DNA of 64,000 nucleotides from Siphonodentalium dalli. Taxonomy: Eukaryota > Mollusca > Scaphopoda > Gadilida > Siphonodentaliidae. The stretch is from positions 69,915,980 through 69,979,979 of the forward strand of contig CP136063.1 in assembly GCA_032622095.1 (NCBI GenBank), written 5' to 3'. The notes beneath the pieces are model-generated. The model had not been told where the DNA came from. It worked only from the letters and a program-made list of their open reading frames with translations, and searched no databases. Of the stretch, positions 48,851-60,325 are shown one piece after another (within the stretch, counting starts at the first letter, position 1; every line of letters begins with the position of its first letter). Made by a program: the position numbers and the translations under genes.

Positions 48851-49506
48851 ATCTGTTTTAAGACAAACTCATTGCAAAAACAGTCAAAAAGACTTGCAGG
48901 AAATATATTTTTGAGTTGCGGAAAAAATTGTTTGTTGGTCCTATTGACCACCCACCCACCCCGGCATACGTGCCTGAAAAAAACTTTTTTCCACCACCCT
49001 GAGTACAGCGGAAAAATTAGGGCTTGTACCGTTGCACGAAATAAACAAATGATGAGTATTGACCAATGAGGAGTCCCATATATTGGTCACGTGATGTTTT
49101 AGTAAATGATAGAGGATATTATGTGTAGAGTCAGTTTTCAAGCGAAGCGCGACGACAGCACACAACTTTACAAACTAAAAGAATGTATTTCGGTTTCCCA
49201 AAGAGATAGAAGATAATTTTGAACCTTATATACAGTGTGCTTATTTTTTATGTTTACAAAAGTACTGATATCGAGTTTTTATATGTATTTGTGTGAACTC
49301 TGGACACCAAATTTGTTGCATAGCAGTACATGGAACTTGTACATTTTTCCGGAGACAGGTTTCCACCATAGGGTTTTTCCCAAAACATGGTTTATCTATG
49401 TTTTCCCCTGAACGGCTACGGAACAATAGACTAGGTATATATAATAGGGAGAAATAATTTAGTGTTTAGTGTGAACAAATGTTGAATGCGTGAATTTATA
49501 CAATTA
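48851..49506. other. No supported gene
   Basis: Only short ORFs. A small inverted similarity CACCCACCCACCCCGGCA/GTTTTTTTCCACC relates it weakly to 48500-48600. Confidence 0.35.
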
Positions 49507-52463
49507 CTAGCAGGGTTACCCGGCGTTGCCCAGGTTAAAGTGATGTGAACCCCTCTGCATGCTGTGGATATTTGTTGGGAATAGAGCATACTCTTGCTCA
49601 ATGTGTTACACGTATTCTCATAAATTGTATATTCAAATATCATCACAAAACATGATTCTTACACAGTCATGGAATATAAGTAGTGGTTCACCTTGTCGAT
49701 TGTCATTTTATTTATCGCGATTAATCAGTTCCACCAATAATGAAGAATTTATGTATTTACAAATGCATATACTTCAGACGTTAAAATATGACACATGAAC
49801 ATCATAAACACATTAGTTCACAAAAATAAAAGACGACAATTGGGTTTTACATATAGATATGTATCAACCAATCTAGTGGGTTGGACTACGACCTTGAGGA
49901 CACCTGGCTATCATATCTCCATGAAGATACAGATGTTTTAAAGAAATTTCCAGGTGCTCCTATGTTCATGGTGCTATATATATTCTCAGTTTAAAAGAAA
50001 TGTTGCTGCGCAGTATATCAGCTACATTTTGAGTTGTTTATGTCAGTCAATGAGTATGTTCTAAAGATTCCACTGTATCGGGCAGATATACCCTTATGAG
50101 ATGTCAGTATTGGAGGATACCGAAAGTCATGTGCTACTGACTGCGTTTTATTTTATATCAGAAGAAAATATATTTGACTGCACACTGTGGCCACTATTTT
50201 TGAACAGGCCTTCGATACAATTCCATACCTCTTGACAAATTGTAACTTTTTTGTAGAAACTGTATTGAATGGAACAGACTCAATTGTGTTATAATATATA
50301 TGAAATCCTCTGACGGTTCGAGGTCTCTCAATTTGCAAGAATATCTGTATCTCTTAAATAGAATGATAAATATACTTTTAATGCTTCTTCTATGTATCTC
50401 TTTTTGCTAGCTCATTATGTGAATGCCTTGATTGCCATCCCCATATAAATATGACAGTTGAGAAGATATAATTGTTCAAGTGACTTAATTGGGTCACCAT
50501 GGGTCGAGATTGTGACATTTGAACGCCCAAAACTCATTAAAATGATATGGGGATGACCTGGGTGACTATATATAACTTATAGGCGGATATCAGCGAATAG
50601 CAATCTTATCAATGATAGTGCATATCCTTTCGCCATCCGTGACCCAAATGACACCAAATGTGACTTAGTTCATCGTATCATTAGAGCAGAACGTGTATGA
50701 ATTTGGTGGAAATTAGTGCTAAATATATTTGTATCAGCTTTGGTGAAACTGCCATCCTCATTCATGACTTTAACGGCGCCTCTTTTGACATATCTAAACC
50801 AGGTCCATTAGATTCATGGATGCACGATATACTGGAGATGATTATATATAAGTTTGGTTGTTAATCAGCAACTAAACAAATTCTTATAATAGTTATGACC
50901 CCCCCCCCCATCTCTCACCCAAAAGGCAGCAATTTGTCGTCTTTAAATTACACGATTATATTCCTCGTATCATAGAGAAGAATAATATATCAATTTGGTG
51001 GAAATCTGCGCTACAAATAGTTTATTAAATAAATTATTGATACCTCCTGCAACGCTGACTCGAACAGCGACATATCGCGGAGGTGATTATGTATGCGTGT
51101 GGTGGAAATTGGCAACAGAATTATTTCACCATATTTTTAAATTTTGCCGACCTCCCCTTTTTCTTCCCCTGACAGCGTCAATTTTAACCCGCACCATTAT
51201 CTTCCTCGTAAAAAGTTACACCTCTTAGAACGCCTTGGTGCCATCTCGATTGTACCCCGTGAAGTTATATATAGAACACATACAGACAGGCAGAAATACA
51301 GACGGCACGATTTGAGAAGAACGTGTCTGAATTTGATGGTAATTGGTACTAACTATTTTTTATCAGTTCCCCTCCCGTCCCTATTTCGGACTCAAACGGC
51401 GCCACTTTTATCACCATTAAACCACACACTTAGACTAATTTGAGATTAGAGATGCATCAAATTTAAGGTCCCCACATATCTCACCCAGAGGGCACCAATT
51501 TTGTATATCTAAAACACACGATATGATTCCTGGTATCACGGAGAAGAATATGTATCAATCTGGTTGAAATCGGCGCTAAAATATTGTTATCAGTTTTGTG
51601 TGTCCCTCTCACCTCTATACATCACTGACTCGAATGCCCCCACTTGTGACATTTTTAAACCACACAATAACACTCCTGATATCATGGAGTTGATTGTTTA
51701 TAAGTTTGGTGCTAATCGGCGTCTAAGCGTTTTTTTTATCAAATTTGGTGGCCACCCCCTCCCCTCCCCATCTCTCAACCAAACAGCACCAATATGGCGT
51801 CTTTAAATCAAACGATTAGATTCCTGGCTAAAATATTGTGTATCAATTTTGGTGCCCCTCTCCCTTTCAGAGCACCCCTGACTCGAATGAGGCCATATTT
51901 GACAGATTTAAGCCACACCATTAGACTCCTCATACCATGGGGATGATTTTGTATAAGTGTTGTGGCAATCGGCGACTAAACCCATTCTTATCAAATTTAG
52001 TTCCCACCCCCTCCTCCCCGCCAATCTCTCACCCAAACGACAACAATTTGGCGTTGTTAAATCACACAATTAGATTCCTTGTATCACGAAGAAGAATATA
52101 TATAAATTTGGTGGAAATCGGCGCTAAAATTAGTGTTATCAATTTTGGTGCCCCTCTCCCCTTCCATGCACCCCTGACTCGAAGGACGCCACTTTGATAA
52201 ATTTAAACAACACCATTAGATTCTTCATATCATGGGGATGATTATATGTAAGTTTCGTGGCAATCGGTGACAAAAACAAATTCTGCCCTCCTCATTTTCT
52301 GCCCCTAACAAAAACGGCGTCACTTTAGAAAATTCTAACCCCCAGCATTATCTTTCTCGTAAAAAGTTACCCCTAGTAGACCCATTTTGTATCATCTAGA
52401 TGGACCCCTGTGGATTTCACAGACAGACAGACAGACAGACATTCACAAATATAGATATATAGA
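49507..52463 (-). mobile_element. Non-autonomous Helitron, ~2.96 kb, minus strand
   Basis: On the minus strand the 5' end is TCTATATATCTATATTTGTG after an A (52464), followed by GACAGACAGACAGACAGAC in plus-strand reading. The 3' end is CTAG (49510-49507) before a T, preceded by the hairpin ACCTGGGCAACGCCGGGT. The 50.77-52.4 kb part is a degenerate tandem array of about 150-200 bp units marked by CCCCTC(C) runs, ACACAATTAGATTCCT and GGTGGAAATCGGCG. No Rep/helicase domain is seen, so it depends on a partner. Confidence 0.75.
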
Positions 52464-53431
52464 TAAGTTGATATTGTTTTCACGATCCTTCACCATTACA
52501 AAAAAGAAGACCATGTATTTATACTTGTTTTTGTGTCGAGAATTTTTATGAAGATCACTGACTATATGAGTGTAATAATTTTCAACCTGATTCGATTACA
52601 GAAAAAAATGCAACAAAAGCGAACAGATGGTCGGCGTACAATTGCAATTGAAGGCCACGTTGCATGTAGCTTCATGTCCATGCGGCGAACGATAATCTGA
52701 AAAATGCATACAATACAGTGTACAATACTACAATTTAATTACATGCAGCATGCGTAACCGTACGTATTGTTGTGAATAAAATGTAATACCGACGAACACA
52801 ATTGCATATTATTCCTCGTGACAAGGTGACTGTTATATATCGGATCCGGAATGGGATAAAATACCGCCATTTCGTGATCCAGTGATCACGCCACTCAATA
52901 ATGACTGCGGTTCGCGGAATCAACGGTACGGTTCTAATTGCAATATGTAGCCAAGGGCCAATCTCCACTCGGCGATTATCTCCCTTACAATAATTCCAGA
53001 TATTTTGCTGGCACATTTAAAACCCGTCCACATTATGAATATTTTATATACCTACCCCTGTGATAGTCTTGCCCCCCCCCCCCACGCTGTAAGATTCAGA
53101 TATATCAGGAGTTATAAAAGGAGCAATGGTCACCACAAAAGACCTCGTCGTTTTTGAGAAGTTAGAACATTGCGCACGAGTTACTATACACACAGATTAA
53201 TATTCAATTGGAATAACCATATTTTTACCGCAGTTGCAAAGTCTACATTTATCAAGCTGGAAATAACATTTGGAAACTTTGACTAAGTTGTTATCAAATG
53301 GCAGGCCATTCCTATAGGATCACATAATTATGAACAAATAATTCATCGGAGAAGTGATTAGATAGTGTTTAAGATCGAATCCCAACCACAAGGGACACAC
53401 ACATGCAGGATCACTATATTAAATACAAATA
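52464..53431. other. No supported gene; poly-C tract
   Basis: A C run lies near 53071-53082. The 93-codon minus-strand ORF (52735-53016) has no domain or splice context. Confidence 0.4.
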
Positions 53432-53893
53432 TGTGACCCGCCATATCAAATCCAGTAGTAAGTCGGGATTTTTTTTTTACCCTGTGCCAATGCATTCTCT
53501 TATATATGCGAGTCGACCGTAGGTCGCCTCGCATATATAAGAGAATGCATTGGCCTAACAATTTTTTATCATTTTTTTAAAATAAATGTTTCTTACAATT
53601 TTTAGGACATAAAATAAAAAACATCCATTACCCTGCAGGGAGCCCCACACATATATAGAAGCATACAGAAGAGTGTCGTCTGCTCATGTTTATCTGGGGC
53701 TCTGTATGGGTGAAATTATAAAATTGTTAAAGAATACAAGAACAAATTATTAAAATTGTAAAAACAAGTTAGGCCAATGCATTCTCTTATATATGCGAGG
53801 CGACCTATGGTCGACTCGCATATATAAGAGAATGCATTGGCACAGAGTAAAAAAAATCCCGACTTACGACTCGATTTGATATGGCGGGTCACA
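53432..53893. mobile_element. Family C MITE with palindromic core, TA-flanked (copy C2)
   Basis: Ends TGTGACCCGCCATATCAAAT and complement, with TA at 53430-53431 and 53894-53895. Core hairpins at 53486-53554 and 53773-53841. It is nearly identical to C1, including the spacer (CATCCATTACCCTGC.GGGAG), so both are recent. Confidence 0.85.
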
Positions 53894-54516
53894 TATATTA
53901 AGATTGAACGTAGGATTAGTTGAGCAGTAATATTTACTAAATAACGCACATTTTTGAAGAAGAGTTTTTTTTAAAATTGTTACTTTGTTGTTCTGTCGAA
54001 CAAATTTCAAAACGTGCTTGGTTAAAGGCGCGGGCGGCGTTCGTTGAAGAAATATTCACATTTGTTCAAATCGCCATCAACAGAAGGAATATTAAAATAT
54101 ATATAGTTTTGTTCATATGCCAAACATAATCAGCGCGTAAATATTATATTGTCGTCAAGACCTACGATGGCGTACGTAAACAAGAACCTGTTCGTGTTAC
54201 AGAAGTTGTGCTTCTGTTTACAGAACACAGCGCAATTCTATTGGTTAATCACACGCTCTTTATTATTTCCATATTAAGAAAACAGTAACAAAAACGCTCT
54301 TTATGTTTACCATATCCGGATCTAAACAAAAGCCAGGAAACGTAACGTTTTTTGCTTTTGTTTACATAACAAAGGAACAAATTTGACAATAACATACTGA
54401 TCGGTATAAGAACAAGGTCTGTCTATATTGTACTATTCTTTCTGTTTATGGCGGTTTTTGACGGATATGAATATTGTAACAGCATACCCACCGCCAACAC
54501 CGCCCGTATCTTTAAA
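53894..54516. other. No recognised feature
   Basis: AT-rich sequence with several AACAAA/TTTGTTT runs. No ORF, repeat limits or splice-supported exon. Confidence 0.4.
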
Positions 54517-55735
54517 TCTATACTATATATTTTGAGACTTCCGTATATATATATATGTACTTTATAGAATCGAAAACGGCTGGCTCGATTGAGTTCAAAC
54601 TTCCCATCTAAGGGTAAAAACCCACGAACACCGTAGTTGTCGCGTTTTGGAGAAGCTCTGAGCACCCTTTATCCACTCCCAAATCACCGCAAAGGCTCGG
54701 CGGGGGTTAATCAAAATGAGCGTTTGTTTTTGACGCATCGCTATAAAGAGCGTCTGTTTACCATTCAACGTTATTAGCATCTGCATAGAGATATACGGGA
54801 ACATTGAGTGGTTTCCTATGCGGGGAGATTTATTGGATGCCATAGTACTCTTACAACATCATTGTTATAGTATGTATGACACTTAGGTCAGGGCTTAGGG
54901 GGGGGGGGGTAGTTATAGGCATAATGCTTCTCAGAAATCCCGGTTACAAACCAACACTCACAATTTCGTATTTACGCAAACGTTATCGCTCGAAATTTAT
55001 TATGCAGAGAGATATACGGGAACAAGTGCTTTCCTATTTTTAGAACGCAACACATGTTTACGTCGCGTTGGTGATGGGGTTCACGACGGGATTAATTGAC
55101 TGTCCGCTCTTTGAGAGGATGGGGTTCACGACGGGATTAACTTTGCGGGGACTATTGCCCATCTCATAAGGGTGGACAACCTCTGTCAGGGGCTGCTCGA
55201 TCGGGACGAAACTTGGTACGTGTGTGTAGTTTGACCAGGTGGTCCTCGTTGTCGTATTGGCGAGCCCGTGCGACGCCCGCGCAGCGCATGCGCAGACGAG
55301 ATCTCGGAAACGGGTGGAGCTATCGACTTGAACCCGGATACGAATTTTATCGGGTCGCCGATCCCGTGCGACGCCAGCTTCGCGCATGCGTAGACCAGAT
55401 CTATGAAACGGGTGGCGCTATCGACTTGAAATTTGGTATGTGAATGTATCTTGCCCCGGATACGAATTTTATCGGCTCGCCGAGTCCGTGCGACGCCAGC
55501 TTCGCGCATGCGCAGACGAAATCTCGGAAACGGGTGGAGCTATCGACTTGAAATTTGGTTTTTGAATAGCCCAGACAACGTCCGGCTCATCGTGTCTCCT
55601 CACGTTTTCAGTTCTGTATTCTGACCATTCAGTTCAATTGACGAATCAATCATTAAAACATTTAAAAAAACAATTAATAATTTAAAAAATGTCATGTTTC
55701 TGACGAACGGAGCCGATGGCGGGCTAACCTGCTAG
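54517..55735 (+). mobile_element. Non-autonomous Helitron, ~1.2 kb
   Basis: The 5' end TCTATACTATATATTTTGAG follows an A (54516). The 3' end CTAG (55732-55735) precedes a T. A short imperfect stem AGCCG...CGGGCT lies just upstream, shorter than in the other copies. Internal GAATCGAAAACGGCTGG matches the equivalent region of the Helitrons at 25187 and 55736. It contains a poly-G run (54899-54909), a duplicated GATGGGGTTCACGACGGGAT, and a GC-rich tandem repeat (55250-55565). The next Helitron starts immediately after the CTAG. Confidence 0.68.
55250..55565 (+). repeat. GC-rich ~100-120-bp tandem repeat, three copies
   Basis: Units share GCGACGCC.GC..CGC, GCGCATGCGCAGACGA, ATCTCGGAAACGGGTGG, AGCTATCGACTTGAA and ACGAATTTTATCGG. 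GCGCATGCGC (GCGCATGCGT in the middle copy) is the core of the nuclear respiratory factor 1 motif as known in animals. Antisense ORFs of 107 and 109 codons and sense ORFs arise from the repeat and its raised GC. Confidence 0.8.
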
Positions 55736-56146
55736 TCTATTATATATATTTGGAACTTCTGTATGTATGTGTGTATGTATATGTGTTATAGACTCAAAAA
55801 CTACTCGACCGACCGACTCAAATTTTGTATGTAGGCCTACTTTGATCACGGATACAATATGGGCGGGTCCAATTTCACGTGCGACGACCACGTCCTTGAC
55901 ATTGACCTTTACCTCGCTCATATATACGCTCACATCCGACTAAAATTTCTGGACCTCGACCGATCCGTGTCATTGACCTTGGCCTTGACCACGCTCATAT
56001 ATAGGCATGTTTCTGGACCGATCGAACAATAGTTTTTTTCTTTCTCCTAACACTTTTCAACGTTGTTTGCTGTATATTTTGTGCAGGCATCGGCGATCAC
56101 AAAGAAATCCCTAACTAGCCCGGCCGAAGTCGGGCACATCAGCTAG
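55736..56146 (+). mobile_element. Non-autonomous Helitron, 411 bp, abutting the previous one
   Basis: The 5' end TCTATTATATATATTTGGAA starts at the base after the CTAG of the upstream Helitron. The 3' end is CTAG (56143-56146) before T, with the hairpin GCCCGGCCGAAGTCGGGC 10 bases upstream. A TGTATG-rich tract follows the 5' end, then AAAAACTACTCGACCGACC. TTGACATTGACCTTTA and CATTGACCTTGGCCTTGACC lie inside. No coding capacity. Confidence 0.82.
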
Positions 56147-57320
56147 TCTTAAATTTAATAAATATGAAAGTCGATATCTCACAATCTTGTTCGTGTGTTG
56201 AAAGCCAACGCATAGTGCTTTGATGTTGTCATATATGATTAATATATATCAAATCATGCCTTTGGTTTGTCATTTCGGAATATATACAGACCATCAATAT
56301 ACTCTATATATAGGCCACCCGAACAGGTATGTTGTCGTAGGTGCAGTTCGATGTCCGATCGGGCGCGGACACTATTGGCTGACCCGTGTACCCGCCTCAG
56401 TATGTGCGCGTCAAAGAACTCCTACTGGAGTCACCATATAGGGTTATAAAGTTACTGGACCATGGTAGCTACATGTACCTCCGCATAATCTCCAATTCAC
56501 ATAGCAAAATTATGTAGTGTGTGGGGGGGGGGGGGGTGTCGGACATGCAGCGATCAGCCACGGATATGCTCGCGGGTGTTTGTGGAGCGACCAATTCATT
56601 ATTCGAGACCAAAACAAATCATGAAGCAATTTTAATAACGCGGAAATGGCCACGAATAATCCTAGGCTCACTGCCAGATCATGTTATCTCTTAATATGTC
56701 TTATTGAAATTTGCAGGTAAAAAACACTTAAAAGGTAAAATAAAAATATTTTCCATCTGCTCCGCCCTGGATACCTCAGTGTTTTGGAACCCCCATGGGA
56801 CAAGGATAATTGGAGATAGCGTCAAAATATCTACCCTTTCGTGTGACACTACCCTCATCTGGGGGCCGGTCTATATTGTGTAAGTTATAAATTTATGTAT
56901 GTGCCTATATATACTTCAGATATAAAATATTGCTCATTTGAATTTCCAAATTATGTCTATTAAATTTGAATGAAGTGATACGTTAGGTCAGACACACGAA
57001 ATACCAATATTCAGGCTTTGCGTAGGGTAATATGTGGGGCAATATGCGACGGATGTGAGGCGTATATCGTCTACACACATGATAGTCATCAAATCAATGC
57101 ATGGCACGCTATCTTAATTCATGGCGTTATCCGCACTGCAAAATACAGTTGAACAACATAAATATACGCCATTCCGCATGGAAACAATGAGACTCGTAAT
57201 ACATTTCATTTTACTGGGCGAGAGAATAGGCTTTTTGTTATATTTCTTTTCTAATCGTTTTCTTAATTTTATTGAGATTTTTAATTCCATATCACAAATT
57301 ATCTATATCATATCGAGGGC
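56147..57320. other. No supported gene; poly-G tract
   Basis: A G run at about 56523-56536. Two overlapping short ORFs (56220-56449) without domains. A 67-codon plus-strand ORF (57121-57324) runs into the MITE. Confidence 0.4.
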
Positions 57321-57583
57321 TTAACCCATTTCGTGACGGGAGCTGGTGCAGCATTAAAAACCATGTGCCAATGCATTATCTTATATTTGCGAATCTCCCA
57401 TAGGGAGCCTCGCATATGTAAGATAATGCACTGGCTTACAAGATCAAGGTAAATATCGTTAAGCCAATGCATTCTCTTATATATGTGAGGCGCCATATGG
57501 GCGACTCACATATATAAGAGAATGCATTGGCACAGGGTTTTCGCAAAACAAATTTCACGAAGCTCCAGTCATGAAATGGTTAA
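57321..57583. mobile_element. Family B TTAA MITE, complete (copy B3)
   Basis: TTAA at 57321-57324 and 57580-57583. Left arm CCCATTTCGTGACGGGAGCT, right arm CACGAAGCTCCAGTCATGAA. Core hairpins at 57367-57435 and 57463-57531. It sits immediately upstream of the zinc-finger gene's probable promoter. Confidence 0.83.
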
Positions 57584-57639
57584 AAGCATCAACTATGTGA
57601 AACAATTCGTGTTTTCCATCCGATCAATTAGATTTAACC

Positions 57640-57891
57640 ATTGGTAGCACCTGGGACTAGTATACACAGGGATAGGCAACACAGCGAATCTCGTGTACAT
57701 ATCGCGGCGGTTATTGTTATGCTAATTAACTGCGAGAACTACTCGGTGTGCTTGGCGACAAGCAAACAATATGGCGTCGCCCAATGAAGACGACCTGTCA
57801 GATTCCCCGACGCTGATAAATAAATATCGCCTACCTTAATCCCACCACATATTGGCATGCAATGTGCATTAATTACATAAAAAAAGCCTGC
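57640..57891 (+). promoter_or_regulatory. Probable promoter and 5' UTR exon of the zinc-finger gene
   Basis: ACCTGGGACTAGTATA at 57649-57664 is identical to a 16-mer 27 bases upstream of the TATA box of the minus-strand promoter near 60.82 kb, and the sequence around it is also similar. A transcript starting downstream of it would include 57771-57839 (a short ORF) and reach the donor GTAAGTCG at 57892. The next acceptor (TATCCATTTTAG, ending 58155) lies just before the zinc-finger coding exon, giving a 264-bp intron. No clear TATA is seen; ACATATC at about 57698 is weak. Confidence 0.45.
57771..57839 (+). CDS. Short upstream ORF (22 codons) in the leader of the zinc-finger gene
   Basis: AACAATATGGCG is an excellent animal initiation context. 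It encodes MASPNEDDLSDS followed by PTLINKYRLP and a stop, with no donor that would rescue the frame. The first residues are acidic and serine-rich like many true protein N termini. Either it is a translated upstream ORF that tempers translation of the main ORF, or it is the start of a protein whose donor I miss. Placed in the leader exon 57640-57891. Confidence 0.35.
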   Translation: MASPNEDDLSDSPTLINKYRLP

Positions 57892-58188
57892 GTAAGTCGA
57901 TGAAGTTCATAGATTAATAGTGGCAACTTTTCCTAAAATTAACAAGAAAAATTTTGTAACTTAGCGGCAATTAGGTTGTCGAAGGTTAAGTTTTAAGTAT
58001 GGAAATAATATCCCGTATTATATTTGTTTATAAAAGTTAATGGGTACTCACACCTCAAGTATAACTGTAGGTGTGATTAATTCCTTCCATAAACGTTACA
58101 AATACGGAAAAATCCAACTCACAATCAAATTGAACGAGGAGGCTATCCATTTTAGAAATATAGTTGTCCACATCACTTGAACTTTGAA

Positions 58189-58489
58189 ATGCCTTCATCA
58201 CAATTCTTCTCGTGGGATGATTTAGATTTGGATATATTGCTCGAAGAGTATACTGACAGTGACAGTTTTCGCGAAGTGGAAATCGAACAGAAAAGAACAT
58301 CAACGCCATGCTCCATTAAGAAATCTACCGACCGAAAAACAGAAACTTGCAAGAATGACGAACAAAAGCGTCATCATAGTCCCACAACCCGGTACGAATA
58401 CGTTTGCCCAATGTGCGACAAAATATATAAATCAAGGAGCGGTTTCAGGGAGCACACGATGAACAAACATGGCTTACAACATATAAACG
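58189..58489 (+). CDS. Single C2H2 zinc-finger protein, first coding exon
   Basis: From ATG 58189 the exon encodes 100 residues plus one base and leaves through ACG/GTAAGTATAT at 58489/58490. The first ~35 residues are acidic with aromatic/hydrophobic spacing (SWDDLDLDILLEEYTDSDSF), like a transactivation segment. A basic, Ser/Thr-rich linker follows. Residues about 70-95 hold CPMCDKIYKSRSGFREHTMN then KH, i.e. C-x2-C-x12-H-x4-H, a complete C2H2 finger. The frame is open back to an acceptor at 58155, so the exon may begin at 58156 with an upstream leader. In-frame read-through past the donor stops after four codons, supporting splicing. Role: probably a nuclear DNA- or RNA-binding protein; target unknown. 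Later exons were not identified in the window. Confidence 0.8.
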
Positions 58490-59348
58490 GTAAGTATATA
58501 TGCTAATTGCATCTTGTTATGTAATCTATCTCAATCGTTCTTTTTTGAAAACACCGATTTGTTTACACTCAAAGCAATTTCAAATAAATCTGCCAACAAT
58601 GGAGACAGGACTGTGGTGTTATTCAAGTTAGCAAACGCATGAAATAAGTTTATTCAATAGAAAGGAAACGAGGTGATAATTCACACCAAGGATTTCCTCC
58701 CCATAAATGACTAAGCATGCGGATGGAAAAATGATTTGTGCAGAAGGCAATTATATTTGTTGAAACCCTGGATCTATATACCCTCATTTAGTGATCTACA
58801 ATACCATAATTGCAATTTTCTACAATATTTCGGGATATAGTTAACGGAAAGCATTATTTTCACACAAATATTTTATTTATTTACACACCATTATATGATC
58901 ACAAGGAAGAAAATAATTTACTAAACATTAATTTAATGAATACACAAACACGAATTGTAATAAAGCACAAAGAAGCACAAATTTCACCGTCTGGCCAGGA
59001 GGGGGAATCCATGATACACACTAAATGTGCGTTTTCCTGGAAAGAGAGAAAATGGTATATTTAGATAACCTGGCCATTTCATTTAATGTTCATAATAGCT
59101 ACTCATATGTAGCTGATCATATTCGCAAAGGGGATTATAGTAATTTCACACCACAAGCAACACAAATATTTTTTTACTTGATGAACAAGTACACGATGTG
59201 TTAACACGAGTATATCGGTTACATGAGCTGTTAATGTACATGTGAATATGCATAAGCAAACAACCTTTTCAACAAAGTGGTGGGATGCTGCAATAGGACG
59301 ACACGGTTGTTGGAAGCTTTTATAGACATATCACACATACATAAGTTG
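58490..59348 (+). other. Probable intron sequence of the zinc-finger gene
   Basis: It starts with the donor GTAAGTATAT. An 84-codon ORF (58810-59064) could hold a further exon (its last part reads EAQISPSGQEGESM then IHTKCAFSWKERKW), but I cannot place a convincing acceptor in the right phase. Confidence 0.4.
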
Positions 59349-60325
59349 TTATTTGTATATTTTCTGAGTAAATGTGGCAAAATCAGCGTTTTTCCAGATT
59401 TTATTGATGTGTTTTTCAGAGATATGGTTATTAATCATAATCAAAATGCCACCAATCCATTCTTTGGTTATATATGAAGCTTATAAAGTAATAAGATCGT
59501 GGTTTGTCTAATTTAACAAAGATAATTTGAAGAAGTAACTTGGCATAAAAGAGAATTGATGAATCATAAATCGGAAAATTCCTCAATAGGTCGTTTGCGT
59601 CGTATACAATTTTATCAACTAATCACGATAAAAATCAAATTAAGATCACTACCAGTCCAAAATTTAATGTTTTTAGTTTAATATAAAACATATTTTGGTG
59701 GTCTTTGGTGCACGATTATGAAATGTATAAGCTATTAAATTTGTGTATTTTCTGAGTAAATGTGGCACAATCCGCGTTTTTCCAGATTTTGTTGATGTGT
59801 TTTTCAGAGATATGGTTATAAATCATAATCAAAATGCCACCAATCCATTCTTTGGTTATATATGAAGCTTATAAAGTAATAAGATCGTGGTTCGTCTAAT
59901 TTAACAAAGATAATTTGAAGAAGTAACTTGGCATAAAAGAGAATTGATGAATCATAAATCGGAAAATTCCTCAATAGGTCGTTTGCGTCGTATACAATTT
60001 TATCAACTAATCACGATAAAAATCGAATAAAGATCACTACCAGTCCATAATTTAATGGTTTTAGTTTAATATAAAGCATATTTTGGTGGTCTTTGGTGCA
60101 CGATTAAAAAATGTATAAGCTATTAAATTTGTTTATTTTCTGAGTAAATGTGGCACAATTCGCGTTTTTCCAGATTTTGTTGATGTATTTTTCAGAGATA
60201 TGGTTATAAATCATGAACAAAATACCACCAATCCATTCTTTGGTAATATATGAAGCTTATAAATTAATAAGATCGTGGTTAGTCCAATTTAACACAGATA
60301 ATTTGAAGAAGTAATTTAGCGAATT
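59349..60325 (+). repeat. 388-bp tandem duplication, about 2.5 copies
   Basis: The marker TTTCTGAGTAAATGTGGC occurs at 59361, 59748 and 60137, giving periods of 387 and 389. Units 1 and 2 are almost identical; the third is partial and more diverged, ending about 60325. The unit contains CAGATTTTATTGATGTGTTT, GCCACCAATCCATTCTTTGG, AAGATCGTGGTT and ATAGGTCGTTTGCGTCGTAT. No ORF spans it. It lies between two opposed transcription units. Confidence 0.92.

Noticed and set aside
55058-55509. Two antisense 107-109-codon ORFs
   Set aside because: They lie on the GC-rich tandem repeat inside a Helitron and repeat their own sequence.
57361-57540. Hairpins as tRNA or miRNA genes
   Set aside because: The palindromes have no tRNA A/B boxes or anticodon arm. 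They recur as MITE cores, so a MITE explanation comes first; small-RNA data would be needed to claim more.
58055-58309. 84-codon minus-strand ORF
   Set aside because: It is antisense to the zinc-finger coding exon and its upstream intron; a shadow.
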